Source: Rhodanobacter sp. C05
GTDB taxonomy: Bacteria > Pseudomonadota > Gammaproteobacteria > Xanthomonadales > Rhodanobacteraceae
Length of the DNA stretch: 64,000 nucleotides
Assembly: GCF_002001165.1 (NCBI RefSeq)
Contig: NZ_MUNQ01000006.1
Location: 62,001-126,000, forward strand
Reading direction: 5' to 3'
Position numbers and translations under genes: made by a program. The notes below the pieces were generated by a model. It was not told the origin of the DNA. It did no database searches and saw nothing but the letters and a program-made list of their open reading frames with translations. Of this stretch, positions 44,684 through 53,460 are shown piece by piece (within the stretch, counting starts at the first letter, position 1; each line of letters starts with the position of its first letter).

Positions 44684-46096
44684 TCAGCTATCGGGTGCGC
44701 CAATGGCGGATGCTGGCCTAGCTGCATGGACTTCATGCTTGCGTCGCTGCCACCACACTGCGCTAGCGCGCAAGGTGGTTATCGCCAGCAATATCTCGAA
44801 CGGGCGGAACGGGATGGAATAGCGTGGCTCGGCCTGCAGCGTTGAGTAGACCAGAGTAACGAAGGCCAGCAGGCATATCACCGCGACCAGTACGGCGCGG
44901 CTTGCCTGCCACTCCCATGTCATCAAGCGTTGTGCTCGCGACCAGATGCAGAGCACGCTGGCCAAGGCCAGCAGCATCAGCACCGTATTGAACGCATGGC
45001 AGAACACTACCAGTGCGATCCACGCGGGTTGGATCTGGAAGGGTGCATTCTTGGTCGGGTAGATGAAGATATCGCCTTGGCCGATCTCGATGCCCCAGCC
45101 CCACAGCAGCGCCGGTTTGTCGACCAGATACCAGCGAGCGAATTGCAGCGGATGTTGCGAGAAGCGCCGGAGGATGGATCGCGCTCCCTGCAAAGGCGAA
45201 GTTTGCAGCAAGGTGTACTCGGTGTTCATTGATTGAAATATGGCGCGCGCGCGTGTCTGTTCGGCCTCATTTCCGAGCCTCAAGTCGCGCCATGCGGATT
45301 GAAAGCCAGGCCAACTACCCTGTACTAGATTCAGCAATGCACGATCAGTTGACGAATTGCCAGCGACGGGTACGACGAATACCGCGTTTCGCACAAACCA
45401 AGCACCCGGCAATGCAAGTGCTCCGATGGCCAGCGCGACGCACAGCTTGCGTGATGCCAGTTTGTGCTGTGCCAGCAATGCCGCGAGCAGGATGCCGAAC
45501 GGCAGAAGTATCGCGTTGGTCAGGGCCGCTGCGCCCAACGTAATGCCAGCTATCACGGTGCGCCACAGACTTTGGCGTTGCAAGGCGCTGGCGACGGCGA
45601 GCATGCCCAGAACAAGCAGTAGATCAAATAGCGTTTCACTGAGTAGGTAGCCATTGATCGTGATGCTGTGCGGCCACACCGCCATTAGCAGACCGGCAGC
45701 GGTGGCCCAGCGCAGCGGCAGCCAGTGCCGTCCCAGCTGGGTAGCGAGGGTGACGGTCAGTGCACCGAGCAAGGCCTGACTCAGCAATACCGCGATATAC
45801 CAGGTATCACCGAAGCCCAGCATTTTCATCCACAATGCAAGAAAGACTGGATAGCCGGGGTCACGATAGTTGTCGGGGTGGGTGAGGGTGGCGTCGGGAA
45901 GGTCTTTCGAGAATACGCCGTGATTGGCCAGATTCAACGCATAGGCGTAGTACTGAGTCGCGTCGCCACGCACCGGGTTCAGCACTACCGCGGTGCTGAC
46001 GTAGTACCAGCGCAATCCGAAGGCAAGCATAAAGATGGCGAGTAGTACCAGCCATCCATGCCAGCCCTTGAGGTTTCTGTTTTCGCTCGTGGTCAT
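44684..46096 (-). CDS. ArnT/PMT-like (GT39/GT83) membrane glycosyltransferase
   Basis: This 470-residue protein has about 11-12 membrane helices. The first periplasmic loop contains RGDATQYYAYA (the catalytic Asp region of GT-C enzymes) and then NYRDPGYPVFLAL, the RxPGYP motif of the ArnT/PMT_2 family, which moves a sugar from a polyprenyl-phosphate to lipid A or to protein Ser/Thr. It ends 86 bp before the second pilin ATG, on the same strand. Position suggests a role in pilin or surface glycan modification; the family alone does not tell the acceptor. ATG 46096 is used; GTG 46123 is an alternative. Neither has a good ribosome site. Confidence 0.82.
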   Translation of the reverse strand: MTTSENRNLKGWHGWLVLLAIFMLAFGLRWYYVSTAVVLNPVRGDATQYYAYALNLANHGVFSKDLPDATLTHPDNYRDPGYPVFLALWMKMLGFGDTWYIAVLLSQALLGALTVTLATQLGRHWLPLRWATAAGLLMAVWPHSITINGYLLSETLFDLLLVLGMLAVASALQRQSLWRTVIAGITLGAAALTNAILLPFGILLAALLAQHKLASRKLCVALAIGALALPGAWFVRNAVFVVPVAGNSSTDRALLNLVQGSWPGFQSAWRDLRLGNEAEQTRARAIFQSMNTEYTLLQTSPLQGARSILRRFSQHPLQFARWYLVDKPALLWGWGIEIGQGDIFIYPTKNAPFQIQPAWIALVVFCHAFNTVLMLLALASVLCIWSRAQRLMTWEWQASRAVLVAVICLLAFVTLVYSTLQAEPRYSIPFRPFEILLAITTLRASAVWWQRRKHEVHAARPASAIGAPDS

Positions 46097-46552
46097 CGGT
46101 TGCCAGCGACTGCGGTTGGGCACTTAGTATGCATGGTAGTGCAAGACCATGAAGCGTCACCGTATCTAAATCATGCAAGGGCGATCGTTGGTCGCGGTGG
46201 CGCGGACTAAGGATCGGATATTTCCAGATGGCTGCGCGTCCGGTATGGCGATTCCCCCAAGCCTGGTCAATCGCATGCTGTTTTCCATTTTCCGCAGTGA
46301 GCGGTATTTGTTGAACAGGTTCAACCTGCCGGCAGGTATTTCTTTGCTGGCGGTGGTTCGCCTCGAATGAAGCAGAAGAGCCGGGTTGGACTGAGTCTTA
46401 TGAGGTGTGTTGCCTATATTCTGATATGAGTGTACGTCTCATAGGTCACGAAGCCGGCGTGTGGGTTTGAGCGGTTTTTGCGTGGCAGGAGACTTGCCTG
46501 TTGCACTCACGGCGCTTACCGTCACCTTTTCGACGCCAAAAAGGAACTCTCC
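46097..46552. other. 456-bp divergent intergenic region (GT39 / S9 peptidase)
   Basis: No gene is supported here. It contains the tandem palindromes at 46310-46337 described separately, and AT-rich sequence (TGCCTATATTCTGATATGAG, 46410-46429) where a promoter of the peptidase gene could lie. Confidence 0.5.
46310..46337. promoter_or_regulatory. Two abutting palindromes upstream of the S9 peptidase
   Basis: GTTGAAC-AG-GTTCAAC (46310-46325) is a perfect 7-2-7 inverted repeat and overlaps by two bases the perfect 14-bp palindrome ACCTGCCGGCAGGT (46324-46337). This looks like a compound operator, about 215 bp before the peptidase ATG. The cognate regulator is unknown. Confidence 0.45.
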
Positions 46553-48682
46553 ATGAAGCTTCTGATTGCCGCGCTGCTGCTTGCGCTGGTGGCTGCACCT
46601 GCGATGGCGGGCGACACCGTGGACACCAGCTTCGTCAAGACGCAGGGGCCGCATCCGTTCAACGTGCGTGACCTAGTCATGATGCAGCGGGTCAGCGATC
46701 CGCAGCTGTCGCCGGATGGGCGCTATGCCGCGTTCGGCGTACGCAGTACCGACTATGCCGCGAACAAGGGCATCAATGCGGTGTATGTGCTGGATCTTTT
46801 GGGCAACGGCAGTCAGCCGGTGAAGGTGGTCGATAAGGCCGGCTCGGCGCGCTGGTCGGCGGATGGGCATAGCCTGTATTTCGTGGCGCCGGCCAAGGGC
46901 GTGGCGCAGTTGTGGCGGGTGGATCTGGGCGGCAAGGGTGGATTGGATCTGGCCAAACATGCGGCGCCGGTGCAGGTGAGTCACACACCGCTAGACATAA
47001 ATGACTACAAGCTGTCGCCAGATGGCAAGAGCGTGTTGCTGTCGTATGAGGTGTTCACCGATTGCGCCACACTGACGTGCACCCAGCAGCGCGTCGCGGC
47101 GCGCGACAAGGACAAGGCCAGCGGCACACTGTACAGCAAGCTGTTCGTGCGGCATTGGGATACCTGGGCTAATGGCCGGCGCAACCAGTTGTTCATCGCA
47201 GACTTCGATAGCAACGGCCAGCTGTCGGCAGAGCCGACCCTGCTGAGCCGTGGCATCGACGGCGACGTACCGAGCAAGCCGTTTGGGGACGAGAGCGAAT
47301 TCAGCTACGCGCCGGATGGCAAGACAGTGTATTTCGGTGCGCGCATCGCCGGAACCAACGAGCCGTGGTCGACCAACTTCGACGTTTACAGCGTGCTGGT
47401 GGATGGCTCGGCCACACCGCGGGATCTCACCACCGACAACAAGGCGTGGGATGCGTACCCTGTGGCCTCGCCGGACGGCAAGACGCTGTATTACTTGGCG
47501 ATGAGGACGCCGGGCTTCGAGGCGGATCGCTTCTCGATCATGGCGCTGGATTTGGCCACCGGTACGAAGCATGAGGTCGACCCGAGGTGGGACCGTTCGC
47601 CCGGCGGCCTTACGATTTCAACCGATGGCAAGACGCTGTACACGACCATCGATGACAACGGGCAGCACCCGCTGTTCGCGATCGACACGGCCAGCGGCAA
47701 GGTCACCCAATTGGTTGGTGATGGCACGGTGGATGGCTATTCGCTGGTCGGTGACAAGTTGCTGCTAAGTCGCGATGACCTGAAGCGGCCGGCCGATCTG
47801 TACGTTGCCAATGCCAATGGCAGCGACCTGAAGCAGGTCACCCACTTCAACGCAGAGGATCTGAAGAACGCCAAGGTCGGCGATTTTGAGTTCTTCAACT
47901 TCAAGGGCTGGAACAACGAAACCGTGCAGGGTTATGTGGTCAAGCCGGTCGACTATCAGCCGGGCAAGACCTATCCAGTCGCCTTCATCATCCACGGTGG
48001 CCCGCAGGGTGCGATGATCAATGGCTGGAGCTACCGTTGGAATCCGCAGACATATGCTGGCCAGGGTTTCGCAGTGGTGACGGTAAACTTCCACGGTTCC
48101 ACCGGTTACGGTCAGGCTTTCACCGATGCCATCTCCGGTGACTGGGGTGGCAAGCCGCTGGAGGATCTGAAGCTTGGCTGGAAGGCCGCGCTGGACAAGT
48201 ACAGGTTCCTCGACGGTAACCGGGCCTGCGCACTCGGTGCCAGTTACGGCGGTTACATGACCTACTGGATCGCTGGTGTGTGGAACCAGCCGTGGAAGTG
48301 CCTGGTTGACCACGATGGCGTGTTCGATGCGCGCGCGATGTATTACGACACCGAGGAGTTGTGGTTCGAGGAGAAGGAGAACGGTGGCACGCAGTACGAT
48401 CACCCGGAGAACTACGAGAAGTTCAATCCGCTTAACCACGTCAAGGACTGGCATGTGCCGATGTTGGTGGTGCACAGTGGAGACGATTTCCGCATTCCGA
48501 TCACACAGGGTCTGGGTGCGTTCACCGCGATGCAGCGACGCGGCATCCCCAGCCAGTTCCTGACTTTCCCGGACGAGAATCACTGGATATTGAAGCCGCA
48601 TAACAGCGTGCAATGGCACGATGCGGTCAACGCCTGGCTTAAGCAGTGGGCGGCGAAACAGGTATCGCCTGCTACTCACTGA
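46553..48682 (+). CDS. Secreted S9 family prolyl oligopeptidase / acylaminoacyl peptidase
   Basis: This 709-residue periplasmic serine peptidase has a signal peptide (MKLLIAALLLALVAAPAMA, cleaved before GDT). Residues about 40-430 form a WD40-like beta-propeller with repeated SPDGK(T/S) motifs; residues about 450-709 are the catalytic alpha/beta-hydrolase. The triad is Ser564 (GASYGGYM), Asp645 (HSGDDFRIP) and His677 (DENHWI). Such enzymes cut dipeptides or N-blocked residues from peptides and would feed the peptide transporter family found elsewhere in the window. ATG 46553 has AAGGAA seven bases upstream. It is monocistronic, convergent with the third TMTC-like gene. Confidence 0.94.
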   Translation: MKLLIAALLLALVAAPAMAGDTVDTSFVKTQGPHPFNVRDLVMMQRVSDPQLSPDGRYAAFGVRSTDYAANKGINAVYVLDLLGNGSQPVKVVDKAGSARWSADGHSLYFVAPAKGVAQLWRVDLGGKGGLDLAKHAAPVQVSHTPLDINDYKLSPDGKSVLLSYEVFTDCATLTCTQQRVAARDKDKASGTLYSKLFVRHWDTWANGRRNQLFIADFDSNGQLSAEPTLLSRGIDGDVPSKPFGDESEFSYAPDGKTVYFGARIAGTNEPWSTNFDVYSVLVDGSATPRDLTTDNKAWDAYPVASPDGKTLYYLAMRTPGFEADRFSIMALDLATGTKHEVDPRWDRSPGGLTISTDGKTLYTTIDDNGQHPLFAIDTASGKVTQLVGDGTVDGYSLVGDKLLLSRDDLKRPADLYVANANGSDLKQVTHFNAEDLKNAKVGDFEFFNFKGWNNETVQGYVVKPVDYQPGKTYPVAFIIHGGPQGAMINGWSYRWNPQTYAGQGFAVVTVNFHGSTGYGQAFTDAISGDWGGKPLEDLKLGWKAALDKYRFLDGNRACALGASYGGYMTYWIAGVWNQPWKCLVDHDGVFDARAMYYDTEELWFEEKENGGTQYDHPENYEKFNPLNHVKDWHVPMLVVHSGDDFRIPITQGLGAFTAMQRRGIPSQFLTFPDENHWILKPHNSVQWHDAVNAWLKQWAAKQVSPATH

Positions 48683-48703
48683 GTTACGGTGTCGAGAAGC
48701 GCT

Positions 48704-48729
48704 CCTCCGCCATCACGTGATGGTGGAGG
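48704..48729. terminator. Hairpin between convergent genes
   Basis: CCTCCGCCATCAC / GTGATGGTGGAGG forms a 13-bp stem with one mismatch and no separate loop, its centre being the palindrome CCATCACGTGATGG. It lies 22 bp after the peptidase stop. There is no T-run; it may stabilise the mRNA end or act as a bidirectional block. Confidence 0.4.
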
Positions 48730-48826
48730 CAATCGAGCTGCGCGCTGCAGCGAAATCTGCAGCAAGGCATTGTGGCTGCCCCGGCGAATCCATATGCGTG
48801 ATGTCCTGTGAGGGCAATCCTTCAGG

Positions 48827-50641
48827 TTACTGTTCTTTAATGACCTGATTTGCTTGTTGCGTCGACCGGGTGCCTGCAGCAATGGTTTCATCGAGCATTT
48901 TCTGCCCTGGGCCGCGCTCATCCGGCGGGAGCAGTGCGATTCCAGCTTCCCCCACTTTTTGCGCCTGTTCTTTCTTGCCCTGAAGCGCAAGCGTCATTGC
49001 GAGCGACATCTGCGCGTGCGGATCTAGAGGGTCCATCTTGAGCGCAGCGCGAAGAACCTGTTCGGCGTCGCTTGGATGACCTTGCAGGGCAAGCATGTGG
49101 GCAGTGACCAACAAATAGGAGCGGAACATCTGTTTGTTCGTGACGAGCTCCCTGGAGTTCTTGGCTTCATCCAATGCAGCCGCCGCACGCGTGGGGTCGT
49201 TCTCGCTGATAGCCAGGATTGCGGCGTTCAACATGCAATTGGCGCATGAAACGTGTTCTGCCAAAAGTCGGGCTATCAATTTGTGTGCGTTGGAATAGTC
49301 CTTTGTATTGATATAAGCACTGAGCAAACCGTCCTTGGCTTCGACAGAATCCGGATTTTCGGCGAGCGCCCATTGCCACAGATTCACGTTGTTGGACCAT
49401 AGCGGCAAGGTCACGCGAATATTGATCACCGAAAACGCAAGCCAGAAAAGGATGGTCGCTGCCAGCAGCGGAAAGCCAAGCTGCTTACGATTCCTAATGG
49501 CAGGCATGTGTAGCCGCAAGAGCGGAAGCATGCTACAGATCGCCGCAAGGGCGTTCATCGCATAACGTTCGTGATAAAGGCTGTTGTCGAAATCCACCGA
49601 GGCGATATGCAGCACGGGTAGCAGTGCCGCAGTCACGGCGACGATCATGCATCCGATTATCGATGCGCGGCAGAGCGCAAGGTAAAAGCCTGCCGTCACG
49701 ATGCCGATTGCAGCCGCGTCGATAAGCAGGGATGGCATCGAGGCGATATTGAATTGCTGCACGTCGACCGGGTGGATTGGACTCATTCCTGACATTGGCC
49801 AGAGCAAGGTCTTCCAGTAGTGCAGATAGACGAAGCAGACTTCCTGCAATCGCCCGAACAGTGAGACGGAGCTGGCCCCGAATGGGTTGATGATTTCTCC
49901 GAGTGCCCAGTGGCGGAAAGCGAGATAAACGATACCAGCGAAGGATGTCGCGATGCATGCGAGCCAGTTCCGGTCGACAAGGTCACGGATGACTGGGCAT
50001 GAGCCGGCATCTTGCCGACTGGAGAGAAGCGCCCAGTCAAAAATGACCAGCAGCAGTGGAAACGAGATCGCCGATTCCTTGGTGCACGCCGCCAGGAAGA
50101 ACAGCGTCGCGACAACCGCCGCCCGTGCATGAGCGCCTTGGATGCTTGAGTTGGCGAGCAGCCCAAGCAGCGTAAGCATGGTTACGACAAGGTCGAACTG
50201 GCAACCGATCCACGCCACCGGTTCGATCAGCACCGGATGGAGTCCGTAAAGCAGCATTGAAGCGATGAGGAAACAGGACCGCTTCAGTTCACTTGACATG
50301 GCTGCGCAGGAGCGCCACGAAAGCAGGCCCACCAGGAGCGTGTTGACCAGGTGCATTCCGAGTGACACGACATGCATCGGTCCTGGCGCGCCGTCGAACA
50401 GACGGACTTGCAGCGTGAACAGCGCTACGCCCAGCGGACGGAAGTAATTTGTCCAGTCGTTGAAACCCCTGAGGATGAAGTGCTTCCATTCATCCCCGTG
50501 ACGCAGCCATGCCCGTTCGTTAAAATCAAACCAATCGTCCCAGACAAAATTGGCATGGATAACTGGCCAATATACGAGAGCCACCACGATAACCACGATG
50601 GCTGCAATACCAGTGAAACCGTAATTCAATTTGATGCGCAT
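48827..50641 (-). CDS. TMTC-like GT-C membrane protein with TPR tail (copy 3)
   Basis: This 604-residue protein has helix 1 at about 10-28, then HANFVWDDWFDFNER (acidic pair), YFRPLGVALFTLQ and HVVSLGMHLVNTLLVGLLS, the same ordered motifs as the two larger proteins at 39-43 kb. About ten helices follow to residue 395. The tail (about 400-604) holds clearer TPR repeats (NPDSVEAKDGLLSAYINTKDY; GHPSDAEQVLRAALKMDPLD). The three copies are divergent in sequence but share architecture. It stands alone, convergent with the peptidase gene and 98 bp from corA. Acceptor and sugar unknown. Confidence 0.78.
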   Translation of the reverse strand: MRIKLNYGFTGIAAIVVIVVALVYWPVIHANFVWDDWFDFNERAWLRHGDEWKHFILRGFNDWTNYFRPLGVALFTLQVRLFDGAPGPMHVVSLGMHLVNTLLVGLLSWRSCAAMSSELKRSCFLIASMLLYGLHPVLIEPVAWIGCQFDLVVTMLTLLGLLANSSIQGAHARAAVVATLFFLAACTKESAISFPLLLVIFDWALLSSRQDAGSCPVIRDLVDRNWLACIATSFAGIVYLAFRHWALGEIINPFGASSVSLFGRLQEVCFVYLHYWKTLLWPMSGMSPIHPVDVQQFNIASMPSLLIDAAAIGIVTAGFYLALCRASIIGCMIVAVTAALLPVLHIASVDFDNSLYHERYAMNALAAICSMLPLLRLHMPAIRNRKQLGFPLLAATILFWLAFSVINIRVTLPLWSNNVNLWQWALAENPDSVEAKDGLLSAYINTKDYSNAHKLIARLLAEHVSCANCMLNAAILAISENDPTRAAAALDEAKNSRELVTNKQMFRSYLLVTAHMLALQGHPSDAEQVLRAALKMDPLDPHAQMSLAMTLALQGKKEQAQKVGEAGIALLPPDERGPGQKMLDETIAAGTRSTQQANQVIKEQ

Positions 50642-50739
50642 CTTGCGTCCATGGGGTTTTCATTCGGTGGCGCGTACTTGCCTGAGCCGGCATCTGGTGC
50701 ATCCCATGCTCTGACTGCTGCGCTCTTCATGAGCCTGTT

Positions 50740-51759
50740 TCAGAGCCAGCGGGCGCGTTTGAGAGCGACGTAGAGCACGCCGACCACGCCGACTACCAGT
50801 GCGATCATGGCCGGATACGCCCACGTTTCATCCAGCTCCGGCATATGATGGAAATTCATGCCGTACCAGCTGGTGATGAGAGTGGGTGCGGCGAGCATGG
50901 CGGCCCAGCCGGCGAGTTTCTTCATCACCTCGTTCTGGCCGAAGGTGACCAGCGAGAGGTTGACGTTGATCGCGGCGGTGAGCATTTCGCGCATCGCGCT
51001 TATGGATTCGTTGACGCGGAATACGTGATCGTAGACGTCGCGGAAATACGCACGCAACTCGTCCGGGATCAGGTTCGGGTGCAAGCGCACCAGCTGGCTG
51101 ATGATGTCCTGCAACGGCGCCACCGCGAGGCGCAGCGTCATCAGGTCGCGCTGCATGTCGTACAGACGCTTCACCGTGCTGCGTTTGAACGTCTCGGCGA
51201 AGATGTCCTGCTCCAGTCGCTGCAGTTCTTCGCGAAAGTCGCGCACGATCGGCAACAGGTTGTCGACGATGAAATCGAGTACGCCGTACAGCGCGTAGCT
51301 GGGGCCAAGTGCCAGCAACGCTGGCGTGTGTTCGCAGGTGCGTCGTGCCGGCGCATAGGAAAGCGAGGCGCCGTGGCGGATGCTGACCAGGTAGCGCGGG
51401 CCGAGGAACAGGTGCGTCTCGCCGAAGGCCAGATGACCTTCGATCAGCTGAGCGGTCTGCACCACCAGGAACAGCGAGTCGCCATAGGTTTCCAGCTTGG
51501 TGCGCTGGTGAGCGGCATGCGCATCCTCGATCGCCAGGTCGTGCAGACCGAATTCCTGCTGCAGCTTGAGCAGCAGGGCCTCGTCCGGCTCGTGCAAGCC
51601 GACCCAGACGAAGGTGTCCGGCTCCTTCAGCACATCGCTGATCGCGTCGAGGCTGATGTCGCCGATGCGGCTGCCGTCGTTCCTGTAGGCGATGCAGTTG
51701 ACCACCATCGGCTGCTCGGTGGTCGACGGTGCTGGCGCTGGCGGCGTGATCAGGTTCAT
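50740..51759 (-). CDS. corA: CorA-family magnesium/divalent cation channel
   Basis: This 339-residue protein has a cytoplasmic alpha/beta domain (about 20-175), a long stalk helix (about 180-275) and two C-terminal membrane helices (about 280-300, 312-332). The signature YGMNF lies at the end of the first helix, as in all CorA channels, which form pentamers for Mg2+ (or Co2+/Ni2+) uptake. The short periplasmic loop HHMPELDE is the usual acidic loop. ATG 51759 has no clear ribosome site. Upstream is a gap filled by inverted repeats. Confidence 0.94.
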   Translation of the reverse strand: MNLITPPAPAPSTTEQPMVVNCIAYRNDGSRIGDISLDAISDVLKEPDTFVWVGLHEPDEALLLKLQQEFGLHDLAIEDAHAAHQRTKLETYGDSLFLVVQTAQLIEGHLAFGETHLFLGPRYLVSIRHGASLSYAPARRTCEHTPALLALGPSYALYGVLDFIVDNLLPIVRDFREELQRLEQDIFAETFKRSTVKRLYDMQRDLMTLRLAVAPLQDIISQLVRLHPNLIPDELRAYFRDVYDHVFRVNESISAMREMLTAAINVNLSLVTFGQNEVMKKLAGWAAMLAAPTLITSWYGMNFHHMPELDETWAYPAMIALVVGVVGVLYVALKRARWL

Positions 51760-51813
51760 ATACGCATGATGCCCGGCGTCTGGAGACAGGGCAATTGCAG
51801 CAGCGCAGATGTT

Positions 51814-51894
51814 CTTGTGTGAGCGACTTCAGTCGCGATAGCTCTTTCTGCAGAGAGAACACAGGAGCGCCGCGACTGAAGTCGCTCACACAAG
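51814..51894. repeat. Inverted repeat element A (REP-like)
   Basis: A perfect 24-base arm (51814-51837, containing GAGCGACTTCAGTCGCG) recurs inverted at 51871-51894 around a 33-base spacer that includes the near-palindrome CTCTTTCTGCAGAGAGAA. The arm core itself is self-complementary (CGACTTCAGTCG-like). This form resembles REP/BIME elements of gammaproteobacteria. Confidence 0.85.
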
Positions 51895-51898
51895 CTAA

Positions 51899-52055
51899 GG
51901 ATGGTCTGAATAAGTCTTTGTCCGTCATTCCAGCGAACCCCGAACAGGGGGCAAGAGCTGGAATCCATCGTCTTAAGTGCCTTGCAGCGGCACTGGATCC
52001 CAGCTCTTGCCCCCTGTTCGGGGTTCGCTGGGATGACGAGTTATTCAGACCATCC
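51899..52055. repeat. Nested inverted repeat element B
   Basis: Outer arms of 15 bases (51899-51913 and 52041-52055, GGATGGTCTGAATAA and its complement) enclose inner arms of 37 bases (51924-51960 and 52001-52037) that differ at one position. The inner arm begins GTCATTCCAGCGAACCCC. Together with element A it fills most of the 321-bp gap between the GTPase stop and the corA start. No coding capacity is seen. Confidence 0.88.
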
Positions 52056-52080
52056 CTAGGGAATTTTGCGTGGAATATGG

Positions 52081-53448
52081 TTACGCCTGCCGCGATTTCA
52101 GCCGCTTCAGGATTTCCTCGCGCGCCTCGCGCAGGATCGAGTCGCGGTCGAGGCTGGCGACGATCTCGGCGACAGCGCGTTTGGCACCGGCTTCGCCCCA
52201 GGACTTGCCGGCGATCAGGTAGCGTTCGGCGGCGCGGCCGATCAGTACCGTGGCGTACCAGCCAAGTGCGCCTTGCGCGGCAGCGGTGACCACCATCGAC
52301 AGGCCCGCGCTGACACCCTTCAGCGCTGAGGCGACCAGCTGCATGCCCCAGATCGCGCCCATCAGCGCGGCCAGCTGAGCCGAGATCACCGCCACTAGCC
52401 GACCGGACTCGGCGCGGGTCAGCGGCAGTCCGTACACGCGCGACAGCTGCACCACCATCGCCGCATCGAGTCCTGCAGCAGCGAGCAGGTCGGCGACCGG
52501 GATCGGATTCAAGGCGACCGCCACGCCCTTGGCGATGCAATAGTGACGGATCAGTTTTGAGGCGACCGCCTGCCGCGTCTGTGCGATGCGCGCGCTGACC
52601 TGGTCGGTGAGTCGTCCGGCGTACAGTCCGGCATTGATCGCCGAGAGCGTCTTGCCTTCGCGTGCCGCGATCGCCAGCAGGCGTTCGCGCAAGGCGGCGA
52701 CATCGGGTGTGCGTGCCTGTTCGTGCACCTGCTCGCGGCCGCGCGCGTCGACCTCGATTACCCGCTGCGCGGCGGGATGTGCGGCCACCGCCAGTACGTC
52801 TTCCGTGCGTACCAGCCCACTCATGCGCAGGCGCAGATGTTCCAGCAGGCTGTTCAACTCGGCGCGACCGTAGCGGTCGGCCTTGTTCAGTGCCAGCAGC
52901 AGCGGACGCTGGGTGGCGGCGAGTGTCTTCAGCGCGTCGAGCTCCTCGCGGGTGAGGTCGCCGTCGCAGACGAAGATCACCAGGTCGCTGACCTCGGCCA
53001 CCTCGAACGCGAGTTGCTCACGTGCCTCGCCATCCAGTTCATTGATGCCGGGTGTATCGATCAGCACCAGGCCATCGTGCTGTGCCTCGTCGAGCATCGC
53101 GTGCGACGCATCGGTGGTGGTGCCGTGCAATACGCCGACAGCGAACGCCTCACGGCCGAGCAATGCATTGCCCAGTGCCGACTTGCCGGTGGAGACGCGA
53201 CCGAACACGGCGACGTGAAGCTCGCCGCGTTCGAGCTTGTCCAGCATGTTTTCGATGCGGCCGAAATCGGTGGCCAGCTCGCTGCGTATCGAGGCCGGAA
53301 TGGTCGGATCATCGAGCAGATTGCGCAGGCTGTCGGCCACCCGCGTCGAATCGGCGGTGGCGCTGCGCGGTGGTGGCGTCGCAATGGGATTGGTGTGCTC
53401 AGGCGCAAGCCAGCCACGCAGGCGTTGCCACAGCTTGCCGGCTGCCAT
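52081..53448 (-). CDS. Dynamin/Era-like GTPase with DUF697-type C-terminal domain
   Basis: This is a 455-residue protein. The G domain (about 78-240) has G1 GRVSTGKS (83-90), G3 DTPG (131-134) and G4 NKAD (188-191). The C-terminal half contains a YcjF/DUF697-like region with Ala/Gly-rich hydrophobic stretches (about 310-330 and 360-410) that probably insert into the membrane. Similar proteins are annotated as DUF697-containing GTPases; function is not settled, with membrane remodelling or stress response proposed. It begins 12 bp after a yceI stop, so it is the last gene of the YceI-cytochrome b561 operon. Repeats follow it. Confidence 0.88.
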   Translation of the reverse strand: MAAGKLWQRLRGWLAPEHTNPIATPPPRSATADSTRVADSLRNLLDDPTIPASIRSELATDFGRIENMLDKLERGELHVAVFGRVSTGKSALGNALLGREAFAVGVLHGTTTDASHAMLDEAQHDGLVLIDTPGINELDGEAREQLAFEVAEVSDLVIFVCDGDLTREELDALKTLAATQRPLLLALNKADRYGRAELNSLLEHLRLRMSGLVRTEDVLAVAAHPAAQRVIEVDARGREQVHEQARTPDVAALRERLLAIAAREGKTLSAINAGLYAGRLTDQVSARIAQTRQAVASKLIRHYCIAKGVAVALNPIPVADLLAAAGLDAAMVVQLSRVYGLPLTRAESGRLVAVISAQLAALMGAIWGMQLVASALKGVSAGLSMVVTAAAQGALGWYATVLIGRAAERYLIAGKSWGEAGAKRAVAEIVASLDRDSILREAREEILKRLKSRQA

Positions 53449-53460
53449 CGTGATGCCTGC

